Counted from the first letter of the stretch, positions 15,842 to 24,337 are shown. The stretch: 37,036 bases of DNA from UBA8904 sp035448625 (GCA_035448625.1 DAOTJI010000020.1:1-37036), one strand, 5' to 3'. Translations and numbers: made by a program. Notes: generated from the letters alone by a model not told the origin.

Positions 15842-17776
15842 TTATCGTTGACGGCGGACGTTGAGCGCGCCGCCGGCCAGAATCATTTCTTTTTGCCTGG
15901 CCGACAGGCTCAGGCGCACGGCGAAGGACAGACCTTTGGTCCGGTTGGAGACCGTCAGGGTTTCGCTTTCGGCAACGGCCTTTCTCAGCCCGGCGATTTC
16001 GAGATCGTCGCCCGCGTCCAGGGCGTCGTAATCCTTGCCATCGACGAACGTGAGCGGCAGGATGCCGAAGTTGATCAGATTAGCGGCGTGAATTCTCTCC
16101 AGGGACTTGGCGAGGACCGCCCGCACGCCCAGGTACATCGGACAGATGGCGGCATGCTCGCGCGACGAGCCCTGGCCGTAAGACAGACCGGCCGCGATGA
16201 TGTTGTGCCGGCCCGCTTCCTTGTTGGCCAGCGCACGGCGGGCAAACGCGGCGTCCACGTTTTCAAAGACGAATTCGGCGTACCTGGGAATGTTCGAGCG
16301 GTATTTCATCCGCGCGCCGGCGGGAATGATGTGATCGGTCGTGATCTTGTCGCCGACCTTGATCGTCACGGGACCGGCGAGCGTGTCGGGCAGCGGTGTG
16401 TTGACGGGCGGCGCGCCGATGTTCGGGCCGCGGTGGATTTCCACATCCCTTGGTGCGTCGCCCGGCCGGAGAATCATCCGGTCGTCGATGAGCAGCCGTT
16501 CGGGAACCGGCACGGCGGGGTAGTCCATTCCCAGATCGCGCGGATCGGTGAAGCGGCCGGTGATGACCGCCGCCGCCGCCGTTTCGGGGCTGACCAGGTA
16601 GATATCGGCGTCGAGCGTTCCCGAACGTCCGGAGAAATTCCGGTTGGAAGTGCGCAGCGAAACCGCACCGGATTGCGGGCTCTGGCTGTTGCCGATGCAG
16701 AAGCCGCAGGCGTTTTCCATAAGACGCGCGCCGGAGGCGAGCAGATCCGCCAGGTAGCCGTCGCGGGTGAGATTGTCGAGAACCTGCCGCGAGCCCGGCG
16801 CCAAAATAAAGCTCACGTCGGGATGCGCAACCCGGCCCTTGAGGATTTTGGCGACCGTCGCCAGATCCTTGTAAGAAGAGTTGGTGCAACTTCCCAGACA
16901 GACCTGCTGTACGGTCATGCCGGCCAGAGACCGGACCGTGGCGATGTTATCGGGGCTGTGCGGTTTGGCCGCAAGCGGTTCGAGAAGGGACAGGTCGATC
17001 GTCACGACGCGCGCGTACACTGCGTCGGCATCGGCGCAGAGCGGCATGAAATCCGCCTCCCTTTCCTGCAGTCGCAGAAACCGGCGGGTCATCTCGTCGC
17101 CGGGAAACACGGAGGTCGTCACGCCGCATTCCGCGCCCATGTTGGCGATGGTGGCGCGCTCCGGAACGCTCAGCGTCGCCAGGCCCTGTCCGCCGTATTC
17201 GAAAACGGTCCCGACGTTTCCCTTGGTGGAAAAAATATCCAGTACCTTCAGGATGACGTCTTTTGCGGAAACCCAGGGGCGAAGCCTGCCTTCGAGGTTG
17301 ATCTTTACTACGGAAGGGCAGGTGAGGTAAAAGGGCTCTCCCGCCATCGCCTGGGCGACGTCGAGTCCGCCCGCGCCGATGGCGATCATGCCCAGCGCGC
17401 CGCAGGTGGGCGTGTGGCTGTCGGAGCCGATCAGCGTTTTGCCGGGACGCCCGAAGCGCTCCAGGTGGACCTGGTGGCAGATCCCGTTGCCGGCGCGCGA
17501 CAGCAGAATGCCGAACTTTTGCGCGACGCTCATCAGATAGCGGTGATCGTCCGCGTTTTCAAAACCGATTTGAATCGTGTTGTGGTCGATGTAACTGACG
17601 GACAGCTCCGTGCGGACCCGGGGGACGTTCATGGCTTCAAACTGCAGATAAGCCATGGTGCCCGTGGCGTCCTGGGTGAGGGTCTGGTCGATCCGGATGC
17701 CGATTTCCCCGCCGGGCGCGAGTGAGCCGTCCACCAGATGTTCGGCCAGAATTTTTTCCACGATGTTTTTTCCCAT
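15842..17776 (-). CDS. acnA: Aconitate hydratase (Aquifex-type)
   Basis: A 644-residue aconitase interconverting citrate and isocitrate, the step before the adjacent isocitrate dehydrogenase. The Fe-S ligands are in VCLGSCTNSSYKDL and NACGFCIGNSQSP; GSDSHTPTCGALGMIAIGAGGLDVA is the substrate-domain block, and the C-terminal swivel domain carries YGQGSSREHAA. The size is that of the shorter, Aquifex/archaeal-type aconitase and not the 890-residue AcnA form, so the symbol is used loosely. The start at 17776 (MGKNIVEKIL) is chosen over an upstream in-frame ATG at 17890 because AAGGA lies 7 bases before it. Upstream, AATTA/TAATT arms around 17800-17820 form a weak dyad of unknown meaning. Confidence 0.94.
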   Translation of the reverse strand: MGKNIVEKILAEHLVDGSLAPGGEIGIRIDQTLTQDATGTMAYLQFEAMNVPRVRTELSVSYIDHNTIQIGFENADDHRYLMSVAQKFGILLSRAGNGICHQVHLERFGRPGKTLIGSDSHTPTCGALGMIAIGAGGLDVAQAMAGEPFYLTCPSVVKINLEGRLRPWVSAKDVILKVLDIFSTKGNVGTVFEYGGQGLATLSVPERATIANMGAECGVTTSVFPGDEMTRRFLRLQEREADFMPLCADADAVYARVVTIDLSLLEPLAAKPHSPDNIATVRSLAGMTVQQVCLGSCTNSSYKDLATVAKILKGRVAHPDVSFILAPGSRQVLDNLTRDGYLADLLASGARLMENACGFCIGNSQSPQSGAVSLRTSNRNFSGRSGTLDADIYLVSPETAAAAVITGRFTDPRDLGMDYPAVPVPERLLIDDRMILRPGDAPRDVEIHRGPNIGAPPVNTPLPDTLAGPVTIKVGDKITTDHIIPAGARMKYRSNIPRYAEFVFENVDAAFARRALANKEAGRHNIIAAGLSYGQGSSREHAAICPMYLGVRAVLAKSLERIHAANLINFGILPLTFVDGKDYDALDAGDDLEIAGLRKAVAESETLTVSNRTKGLSFAVRLSLSARQKEMILAGGALNVRRQR

Positions 17777-17907
17777 GGATTCTTCCTTACGGTAAATTGC
17801 AATTACCTCAGTTAATTCAGCGCTCTTTCGCCTATTCGATTCGGGAACCGGCAGGATTGTCCTCATATAATAAACAGCCCGGATAAGCAACCTGCAAAAA
17901 CGGCCAA

Positions 17908-17937
17908 AAAAAAAGAGGCGTTCAAGCCTCTTTTTTT
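17908..17937 (-). terminator. Bidirectional Rho-independent terminator
   Basis: A 12-base stem (17908-17919 with 17926-17937) has a GAGGC/GCCTC core, a 6-base loop and A/T runs on both sides. On the minus strand it follows the LysM-NlpC gene stop and is trailed by nine T residues, so it ends that transcript before acn. Confidence 0.85.
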
Positions 17938-17963
17938 AAATCCTTTTGAAAGGCGAAGCGCAA

Positions 17964-18902
17964 TCAGGTGCCGTCATTTTCATCCAGGCCTTTCAGGCGA
18001 ACGGCCCGCTGAAATCTCTTTTGAAAGTAAGGGCGATCTAGGCTGTCGATGCGGACGGCTTTTGCCTTGTAGGAGGCGTGAACGAACTCGTTGTTGCCGA
18101 TGTAAATGCCGACGTGGCCGATCGGTTTCTTGGTCCGAAAGAAAACCAAATCTCCCTCCACCAGTTCATCCCGTTTCACTTTCATCCCGACTGTGGATTG
18201 TTCACGGGCGGTGCGGGGCAGAGTGATGTCGAAAAATTCATACATTTTACGGACAAAGGCCGAACAGTCGATCCCTTTGACGGTGGCGCCGCCCAACCGG
18301 TAAGGCGCGCCCAGAAAGCCGGTTGCCACCCGGATGAACAGCTTTCTTTCTTCGGCGCTGCCCCATTTGCCCAAGAGCTCCTCGCTTGTTTTTTCTTCAA
18401 ACGAGATTGCAGCAGATGGGTCATCCGTCAATCCTTCATCTTCTTCGTCCAGTAAATCGTCCTCTTCCTCGGCGGGTGCTTTCGCGGGTGCTTCTTCCCT
18501 GGGCAAAATCAGCTTTTGTCCGGCGCGCAGGGATTTGGTGGTGACATGGTTCAGCTTTGCGATCTGCATGACGGGAACGCCTGTTTTCCTGGCAATCAGG
18601 GGAAGCGTGTCACCCCTTTTGACGATATAGGATGACGAGGGCTGAATTTTTGATTTTGCGGTGACGGGGGATGGTGAGGCTTTTTCTTTGAGGCTTAAAA
18701 TCTGACCGGGTTTTACGAAATTGCCTTGTAAATGGTTGGCTTTTTTGATTTCCGCGATACTGACGCCGGTTCGTTTGGAAATGAGGGAGAGATTTTCCCC
18801 TTTTTTAACTTTGTACTGGGCCGCATGGGCGTCGATTTGAAAACAGAAGAGCAGGAAAAGAGCGAATAATCCCCAAGACACCATGGTTCGCCGTTGCATC
18901 AT
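17964..18902 (-). CDS. LysM-NlpC/P60 peptidoglycan endopeptidase
   Basis: A 312-residue secreted cell-wall hydrolase. Signal peptide 1-27 (cleavage AHA/A), LysM 1 (29-72, YKVKKGENLSLISKRTGVS), LysM 2 (about 92-134, YIVKRGDTLPLIARKTGVP), an acidic linker (about 145-162) and a C-terminal NlpC/P60 domain with catalytic Cys213 (GIDCSAFV), His263 (GHVGIYIG) and a third polar residue at or near His275 (FVHAS). It should cleave stem-peptide bonds of peptidoglycan in the periplasm. AGGAGG lies before the first of two adjacent ATG codons. It is divergent from mtgA, another cell-wall gene, across a 247-base AT-rich spacer. Confidence 0.92.
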   Translation of the reverse strand: MMQRRTMVSWGLFALFLLFCFQIDAHAAQYKVKKGENLSLISKRTGVSIAEIKKANHLQGNFVKPGQILSLKEKASPSPVTAKSKIQPSSSYIVKRGDTLPLIARKTGVPVMQIAKLNHVTTKSLRAGQKLILPREEAPAKAPAEEEDDLLDEEDEGLTDDPSAAISFEEKTSEELLGKWGSAEERKLFIRVATGFLGAPYRLGGATVKGIDCSAFVRKMYEFFDITLPRTAREQSTVGMKVKRDELVEGDLVFFRTKKPIGHVGIYIGNNEFVHASYKAKAVRIDSLDRPYFQKRFQRAVRLKGLDENDGT

Positions 18903-19149
18903 GAAGTACCTCCTGTTTTTGCGGGGGGAGCCCCATTTTGTTAACGGTGCACAGATTGTGGATCGGTGAAGCTAATATTTTTATATCTAAAGATATTTTA
19001 CTGCACACAGAAAACGAAGGTTTACAATTAAAATACAATTTATCAACTTCGTACGAATCCCACTTACTAAAAATGAAAGGGCATGTCAAATTTATTTTGC
19101 AATCTTTTTTAATGAGGTATAGGAAGCGGCATGCGATAAACATGAGGAC
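18903..19149. other. AT-rich divergent spacer
   Basis: This region is markedly richer in A/T than its surroundings and separates the NlpC/P60 and mtgA genes, so it should hold both promoters. A short palindrome ATATCTAAAGATAT lies at 18983-18996. No promoter could be assigned with confidence in either direction. Confidence 0.5.
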
Positions 19150-19155
19150 ATGCCG
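19127..19155 (+). promoter_or_regulatory. Hairpin over the mtgA initiation region
   Basis: CGGCATG (19127-19133) can pair with CATGCCG (19149-19155), enclosing the GAGG sequence and the first ATG (19150). If it forms in the mRNA it would hide the start; initiation at the next in-frame ATG (19159) would lie just outside it. Confidence 0.3.
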
Positions 19156-19992
19156 TTGATGCAAAAGTGGAAAAAAGTAATTATATGGAGTTTTTTGGCG
19201 CTTGTCGTTTTCTTGACGGCGGATGTCGGCCGTTATTTTTTTTATCCGGACGTGGCCGGTCTCGAGAAAAATCGTCCCGGCAAAACCGCCTTCATGGAAT
19301 ACCGGGAAAAGGTATGGAAGGAGAAAGGCATCAATAAAAAGATATCCGTATCCTGGGTGCCTCTGTCGGGTGTGTCGCCTTACGTGATGAAGGCGGTGAT
19401 CATTGCCGAAGATGATAAATTCTGGTCTCATGAGGGATTTGACTTTGAGGCCATGCAGAAAGCGCTGGAAAAAGACCTCCGGAAAAAGAAATTCAAGGCC
19501 GGAGGCAGTACGATTTCCCAGCAACTGGCAAAGAATTTATATCTGACACCGGCGAAAAATCCGGTTCGAAAAATCAAGGAAGCCATTCTAACCTGGCGGA
19601 TTGAAAGGCAATTGAGCAAAAGAAGGATTCTGGAGCTCTATCTGAACGTGGCCGAATGGGGGGACGGCCTGTTTGGCGTGGGAACCGCCGCACGCAGATA
19701 TTACGGCAAATCCGCCGCCGATCTCGGCCCGCGTGAAGCGGCTCAGCTTGCCGCCGCCCTGCCCAATCCGAGGCGCTTCCGTCCGGACGGCAGTTCAAGG
19801 TATGCGGCCGGCCGGGCGGAGAGAATTTATCAGATCATGGTGAGGCGCGGCATCGTCATCGAGGAATACGACGAAGTTCTGAAGGATGAAGGCGGAGAAG
19901 GGGAAAAAGTCCCTGATCCGATTTCGCCGGAGCCGGGGGCCTCTGCCGCCGGTGAACCCATGAAGACGGAAGCGCCCGCGGCTTTCCCCTGA
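19150..19992 (+). CDS. mtgA: Monofunctional peptidoglycan glycosyltransferase MtgA
   Basis: A 280-residue GT51 enzyme that polymerises lipid II into glycan strands. One N-terminal membrane helix (about 8-25) is followed by the GT51 motifs: the catalytic Glu87 in AEDDKFWSHEG, GGSTISQQLAKNLYL (118-132), RKIKEAILTWRIE and KRRILELYLNVAEWG. There is no transpeptidase domain, which fits the monofunctional class. The C-terminal 40 residues are acidic and Pro-rich and probably disordered. The start is ambiguous: 19150 or the in-frame ATG at 19159. Confidence 0.94.
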   Translation: MPLMQKWKKVIIWSFLALVVFLTADVGRYFFYPDVAGLEKNRPGKTAFMEYREKVWKEKGINKKISVSWVPLSGVSPYVMKAVIIAEDDKFWSHEGFDFEAMQKALEKDLRKKKFKAGGSTISQQLAKNLYLTPAKNPVRKIKEAILTWRIERQLSKRRILELYLNVAEWGDGLFGVGTAARRYYGKSAADLGPREAAQLAAALPNPRRFRPDGSSRYAAGRAERIYQIMVRRGIVIEEYDEVLKDEGGEGEKVPDPISPEPGASAAGEPMKTEAPAAFP

Positions 19993-20067
19993 CCTTACTG
20001 AAACCGCGGTTGACCGGACAGGAAATACCGGAAGAAAACGGAAACAGTCCTGATTGGAATGGGTTTC

Positions 20068-20163
20068 ATGATGCAGTTCCTCTACCTCGACTACAACGCC
20101 GCCGCTACGCTCGATCCGGGCGTGATCGCGGCAACGGCGGGATTGCGAAACGGGGCGGGATAA
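20068..20163 (+). pseudogene. N-terminal remnant of a cysteine desulfurase
   Basis: A 31-codon frame reads MMQFLYLDYNAAATLDPGVI and then stops after a further 11 residues at TAA 20161-20163. The YLDYNAAAT...DPxVI pattern is the N terminus of NifS/IscS-type cysteine desulfurases (usually YLDYNATT). The remaining ~350 residues are absent; the queG start codon follows the stop directly. It is probably a deletion scar, or less likely a short leader peptide. Confidence 0.5.
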
Positions 20164-21132
20164 ATGAAAGCGGCAGGAGCAGGAAAATCTTGGCCATGCG
20201 AAGGCTTGAATGATCCGGCTTTGTCGGCCGCCGCGGTCAAAGAGGAGGCCCGCCGGCTTGGTTTTGACGGCTGCGGGATTTCCCGCGCGGAAGCGCTTCC
20301 GGAAGACGCTCTCCGCCTGCGTTCGTGGCTGGATCACGGGTATCAAGCCCAAATGGCCTATATGGAAAAACATACGGAGAAGCGGGTTGATCCGGCTTTG
20401 CTGTTTGAAGGGGCCCGTTCGGTCATTTCGGTTCTTTTGAATTACTATCCGTCAGGAACGCAAACCGATTCGGATGCGCCCGTTCTGGCAAAATTCGCCT
20501 ACGGGAAAGATTATCATGTCGTTGTCAGGGAAAAACTGAACCGTCTGCTGAGGAAAATTTCGTCCCGCATCGCGCCGGTTCGCGGCCGGGCGTTTGTGGA
20601 TACCGCGCCGCTGCTCGAAAAGGCGTGGGCCGCCCGGGCGGGTCTGGGGTGGATCGGCAAGAACACCTGCCTGATTTCGCCGGATAAGGGATCTTTTTGT
20701 TTCATCGGAACGCTTCTGATTGATATTCCTCTGCAATACGACCGTCCCGTTGCCGATCGTTGCGGCGGTTGCACGCTTTGCATCGACGCCTGTCCCGCGA
20801 AGGCCATTGTCGCCCCGCGGACGCTGGATGCCGGCCGCTGCATTTCCTATGGGACGATCGAAAACAAGGCGGCTGTCGGAGAGGCGTTCAGGAATCCGCC
20901 GGCCGACCGCGTGTTCGGCTGCGATATCTGCCAGGATGTCTGCCCCTGGAATCGCCGAGCCGTTCCCCACCATGAAAAGGATTTTGATCCCCCGCCCGGA
21001 TTACTTGAGATGACCCGCGAGGAATGGTTCGCCCTCAACGAAGAGCAATACGGGAGAATGTTTCAAAACTCCGCCGTGAAAAGAATTGGATTTGAAGGCC
21101 TGAAAAGAAACCTCGACAGGATTGCGGGATGA
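20164..21132 (+). CDS. queG: Epoxyqueuosine reductase QueG
   Basis: A 322-residue enzyme that reduces epoxyqueuosine to queuosine in tRNA, the last step of queuosine synthesis, using a cobalamin and two [4Fe-4S] clusters. The block RGRAFVDTAPLLEKAWAARAGLGWIGKN holds the conserved active-site Asp. The clusters are in CGGCTLCIDACP and CDICQDVCPWN, and RCISYGTIENKA is also typical. The length is slightly below the E. coli enzyme, which has a longer C-terminal part. Cysteine-desulfurase remnants lie just upstream. The gene converges with the small membrane protein gene at 21202. Confidence 0.94.
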   Translation: MKAAGAGKSWPCEGLNDPALSAAAVKEEARRLGFDGCGISRAEALPEDALRLRSWLDHGYQAQMAYMEKHTEKRVDPALLFEGARSVISVLLNYYPSGTQTDSDAPVLAKFAYGKDYHVVVREKLNRLLRKISSRIAPVRGRAFVDTAPLLEKAWAARAGLGWIGKNTCLISPDKGSFCFIGTLLIDIPLQYDRPVADRCGGCTLCIDACPAKAIVAPRTLDAGRCISYGTIENKAAVGEAFRNPPADRVFGCDICQDVCPWNRRAVPHHEKDFDPPPGLLEMTREEWFALNEEQYGRMFQNSAVKRIGFEGLKRNLDRIAG

Positions 21133-21169
21133 TCCTGACGCGGAGACGGGTGAAAACGGACGCATAACC

Positions 21170-21199
21170 GTCAAATGTCAAGAATAAAGATTTGACCCC
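21170..21199. repeat. Dispersed repeat with a hairpin, between convergent genes
   Basis: GTCAAAT (21170-21176) and ATTTGAC (21190-21196) form a 7-base stem, enclosing GTCAAGAATAAAG. The sequence is closely related, in opposite orientation, to 35165-35190 near the ISL3 remnant. It may be an insertion-sequence end or a REP-type element, and could also serve as a terminator for queG. Confidence 0.5.
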
Positions 21200-21201
21200 T
21201 C

Positions 21202-21786
21202 TTATCGAAAGAGCAGCTTATATAATTCACCATACACATAAAAGGCTGTTCCGCCCGCATCATAAAGAAAGAAGAAATATATGCTTATCAGGGAGACCAT
21301 CAATACGGCCATTGGACCGGCCGTGACTGCGTTTGCGTCATAGAGATTTCGTTTTTTATAATATTTTCGGCAGAGCATTTCGCTTACGGCCAGGAGCCCG
21401 GCCTGCCCTACGAAGATTCCCAGCACCGGATGAGTGCACAGACAGTAAAAGAAGGATTCTCCAAGGGTAAAGAACTCGCTGACGCGGATGATTTCTTTGA
21501 TGGCGTATGCCAGTGGCGTAATGTAGGAACCGGCAATCCGCTCCGTCAGATCCGCTCCCCGCATCCGCATGATCCGGTAAACGAAAAACCCGTTCAACGC
21601 CAGGTAGAAAAAAAGGACAAAATGAACGGTATTCATGGCGAACTTATACACTTCACGGTTTTCAATCCAACCCAGGTTTTCACTGATCCAATGAAGTGCC
21701 AACCAGCCGAGAAGGGCCGTCCCGGCGGGGATGATGAACCTCTTGAGGAAGGGAGCCTTTTCGATTTGCCGAATCTTATTTTCCAT
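21202..21786 (-). CDS. Small integral membrane protein of unknown function
   Basis: A 194-residue protein with four to five predicted membrane segments (about 16-35, 47-70, 110-135 and 150-175 counted from MENKIRQIEK) and a short basic loop (CRKYYKKRN). No family was recognised. The start at 21786 is chosen over an upstream ATG at 21813 because GGAGG stands 8 bases before it. It overlaps the end of the sulfatase gene by 11 bases, so the two are probably translated together and may work together at the membrane. Confidence 0.7.
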   Translation of the reverse strand: MENKIRQIEKAPFLKRFIIPAGTALLGWLALHWISENLGWIENREVYKFAMNTVHFVLFFYLALNGFFVYRIMRMRGADLTERIAGSYITPLAYAIKEIIRVSEFFTLGESFFYCLCTHPVLGIFVGQAGLLAVSEMLCRKYYKKRNLYDANAVTAGPMAVLMVSLISIYFFFLYDAGGTAFYVYGELYKLLFR

Positions 21787-23158
21787 CACCGGCGCCTCCA
21801 CGATATTGGGCAAGCAGACGTTTCATTTCAGGCAGCATCCGTTTGCCTTCCGGGGTTTCAATGAGGTTGTTCCTGTAACCGGGGTCTTTCTTCACGTCAA
21901 AGATTCCGGCCTTCCTGCGCCCCCGGTACGTCATGTAGATGTGGCTTTCGGTGCGGACTCCGTACTGTTCCGGCACATTGTAGGGGAAATCCTTGAAGTA
22001 CTCGTATAAAAAGGATTCCCGAACCTTTTCCTTCCGGTTTTCCAGCACCGGTTTCAGGGAAATTCCGTCACAGTCCCTTTTCGGCGCGGCTCCGGCAAGG
22101 TCAAGAAGGGTGGGAGCCAGATCGATATTCAGGGCCATGCCTTCGGCCCTCCTGCCGGGTTTCACGGTTCCCCGGGGATAACGGATCACAAAGGGTATGC
22201 GGATATTCACCTCCGAGGCGTCCCGCTTTCCCACATCCATGTGCTCGCCCCAGGAATAGCCGTTGTCGCCTGCCAGCACCACGGCCGTATTGCGCGCCAT
22301 CCCCAGTTGGTCCAGCTCATCGAGGAGCCGCGCAAGCTCGCGGTCAAAGGCGGTCAGGCTCTCGCAATATCGGAGATAATTACGCTCCGTGGTGAAAAAA
22401 GGCGGCGCGCCCTCTATGGCTTTTCCGCTCAACAGGCTGATGAAAGAGAATGTTTCTTTCGGAAGGAAGGAGAGGTCTTCATTTTTATAGATGCCCTCCA
22501 GGTCCTCCGGGGGTCTCCAGGGCGAATGCACCGCTTTGTGGGAAAGATACAGGCAGAAGGGTTTTTCGCTTTTTTCTTTGATGAACTGGATGGCATAATC
22601 CGTCAGGTCCGTTGTGATATATTTGCCCGGTCGTTCGGTTTTCACGCCGTCGATGATGAGCGGGCAGTTGTAATAGTAGCCTTGGCCGCCGCTCGCGTCA
22701 AAGGTGATGAACCGGTCGACGCTGTTGATTTTCGGTATCTTTCCCGGCATGTGCCATTTTCCGATGAAGGCGTTCCTGTATCCTGCTTCTTTAAGGTTCT
22801 CGAAAAATGTCCGGTTCTTCTCATTGTCCCAGACCGTAAGGTTGTCTTTCACGCCGTGATGATGGGCATATTGTCCGGTGAGGAAACTGGCCCGGGAAGG
22901 ACTGCACAGCGACGTGGTGCAGAAGGCATTGGTGAAATGGACACCCTCCCTGGCAAGTCTGTCCATACCCGGTGTTTTCAGAAAGGGATGGCCCATGCAC
23001 CCCAAATGATCCCACCGCTGATCGTCGGTGAGAATAAAGATGAGGTTGGGTTTTTCCTCCCTGGCAAACAGGGCTTTCGGGATGAGTCCCGCCATGGTGG
23101 CCCCCGCAGCCAGCTTTGCCGTCATGGAAAGGAGCTCCCTCCTCGTCACGTTTTTCAT
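21776..23158 (-). CDS. Tat-exported Cys-type sulfatase
   Basis: A 460-residue arylsulfatase-family hydrolase. The N terminus TRRELLSMTAKLAAG is a twin-arginine signal (Arg6-Arg7) with cleavage near residue 32. Metal-binding LTDDQR is followed by the sulfatase signature CSPSRASFLTG (85-95), in which Cys85 would be converted to formylglycine; then GKWH, FLYLSHKAVHSPW and the second metal site GDNGYSWGEHMDVGK. The substrate is unknown: the layout resembles glycan and choline sulfatases alike. The formylglycine-making enzyme is not in this window. Cys-type sulfatases are modified before folding, which suits export of a folded protein by Tat. GGAGG precedes the ATG. Confidence 0.9.
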   Translation of the reverse strand: MKNVTRRELLSMTAKLAAGATMAGLIPKALFAREEKPNLIFILTDDQRWDHLGCMGHPFLKTPGMDRLAREGVHFTNAFCTTSLCSPSRASFLTGQYAHHHGVKDNLTVWDNEKNRTFFENLKEAGYRNAFIGKWHMPGKIPKINSVDRFITFDASGGQGYYYNCPLIIDGVKTERPGKYITTDLTDYAIQFIKEKSEKPFCLYLSHKAVHSPWRPPEDLEGIYKNEDLSFLPKETFSFISLLSGKAIEGAPPFFTTERNYLRYCESLTAFDRELARLLDELDQLGMARNTAVVLAGDNGYSWGEHMDVGKRDASEVNIRIPFVIRYPRGTVKPGRRAEGMALNIDLAPTLLDLAGAAPKRDCDGISLKPVLENRKEKVRESFLYEYFKDFPYNVPEQYGVRTESHIYMTYRGRRKAGIFDVKKDPGYRNNLIETPEGKRMLPEMKRLLAQYRGGAGDGK

Positions 23159-23326
23159 GCAACATCCTCCATGCTGTTATTTCCATAACCTTGCCACAGA
23201 AGAAAAGACCTGCCGTCGTCCGCAATGATCACGCCGTGGAGGTCCGGGCCGCCTTTTTTTTCACCGTGATGACGCCGGGATATCGTTCATCGGAATGAAT
23301 CCTTTTATGATGACTGTGGTGTCTCT

Positions 23327-23355
23327 TTTTTACACATAAGTAACGCCTGCGTCAA
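23327..23355 (-). promoter_or_regulatory. Candidate sulfatase promoter
   Basis: Minus-strand TTGACG (23350-23355), 17 bases, TAAAAA (23327-23332). It would start transcription near 23320, leaving a leader of about 160 bases before the sulfatase start. The -10 box is imperfect. Confidence 0.4.
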
Positions 23356-23410
23356 GCGTCTTCAGAAGAGTCGGCGGAGAACTTCGGGGAAATCGCTTTC
23401 AACTTATGAT

Positions 23411-23439
23411 TTGTCTTTGCGGGCTTTTTGCAATACAAT
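23411..23439 (+). promoter_or_regulatory. Candidate promoter of the selenoprotein gene
   Basis: TTGTCT (23411-23416), 17 bases, TACAAT (23434-23439). Transcription would begin near 23446, only a few bases before the AAGGAGG ribosome binding site at 23449-23455, so the leader would be very short. Confidence 0.5.
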
Positions 23440-23461
23440 CCCCCCGTCAAGGAGGAATATG

Positions 23462-24337
23462 ATGGATCAGCTCAGACCGTACCGTTCTTTCGTGAGTTAC
23501 ATCGATCGCAGCCGGAACTACTATGCCGCCCAGGGCTATGAGAGGCCTTACGCCTGGCCGCATTATGACGAGGTTCCTTTTACGCCGCTTGCCAAACCGC
23601 TCTTCCAATGCCGCGTCGGATTGGTCACAACCGCGGGCCTGCCGAAGCCCGTCGACCCGATGGCGGCCATGCTGTACCGTCGCGAAATGTACGCCCAGCC
23701 CGCTTGGCCGCCGCCCGAGTCGCTCTATACCGATGATCTGTTTTGGGACAAGAAGGCGACGCATACGCGGGATGTGGACAGCTTTCTGCCGTTGACCCGC
23801 CTGGCGGGCTTCGCCGCAAGCGGACGCATCGGATCGGCATCGCCCCGGTTTTACGGTGTGCCGACGGATTACAGCCAGGGAAGGACCATTGAACGGTACA
23901 GCCCCCAGATCCTCGACTGGTGCCGCGAAGACGGCGTTGATGCCGCAATCCTCCTGGCGCTTTGACCGGTTTGCCACCAGACCGTGAGTCTGGTCGCCCG
24001 TCACCTGGAAGCCAACGGTTTGCCCACCGTCGTGATGGGATGTGCGCGGGATATCGTGGAAGAATGCGGCGTGGCGCGGTTTGTCTTCACCGATTTTCCC
24101 CTTGGAAATCCTGCGGGAAAACCGGGGGACGCCGGGATGCAGCAGGCGATCCTGGGGACGGCGCTTGATCTTCTGGAACGCGCCTGGATGCCGCGCACCA
24201 CGGTGCAAACGCCTTATCAATGGCCGGATGATGCATGGCGGGAAGACTTCATGAGGGTGGATGAGTCCAATCGCGAGGAGCTGGCGCGCCAGGGGAAAGA
24301 GCGCCGCGATTTGCAGGCCCGCCTGAAGAAAGGCTGA
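23462..24337 (+). CDS. GrdB-family selenoprotein (UGA read as selenocysteine)
   Basis: A 291-residue protein if the TGA at 23963-23965 is read as Sec168; both halves are in one frame and the real stop is TGA at 24335-24337. The context is AILLAL-U-PVCHQTVSLVARHLE, so Sec168 and Cys171 form a UxxC redox motif; homologues of the glycine/sarcosine/betaine reductase selenoprotein B-like family carry Cys or Sec here, followed by PVCHQ. Other family blocks are RFYGVPTDYSQGRTIERYSPQ before it and GLPTVVMGCARDIVEECGVARFVFTDFPLGNPAG after it. The ATG at 23462 is 6 bases from GGAGG and preferred over 23459. Full glycine reductase needs GrdA/C/D, which are not here, so this is a family relative of unknown substrate. 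It converges with a thiol-rich redox operon. Confidence 0.88.
23963..24000 (+). promoter_or_regulatory. SECIS-like hairpin after the Sec codon
   Basis: Directly downstream of the UGA, ACCAGAC (23976-23982) pairs with GTCTGGT (23988-23994) around the loop CGTGA. The loop lies 18-22 bases after the UGA, where bacterial SECIS elements present their SelB-binding loop, and it contains a G as those do. Outer bases GC/GC extend the stem past one mismatch. Confidence 0.7.

Noticed and set aside
18983..18996. Palindrome ATATCTAAAGATAT as an operator for mtgA or the NlpC/P60 gene
   Set aside because: Short, AT-rich and isolated; such palindromes are expected by chance in a region of this composition.
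23963..23965. TGA as the true stop of a 184-residue protein, with a second gene from 23984
   Set aside because: Both parts are in one frame, the second has no ribosome site of its own, and family homology spans the UGA with a UxxC motif and hairpin.
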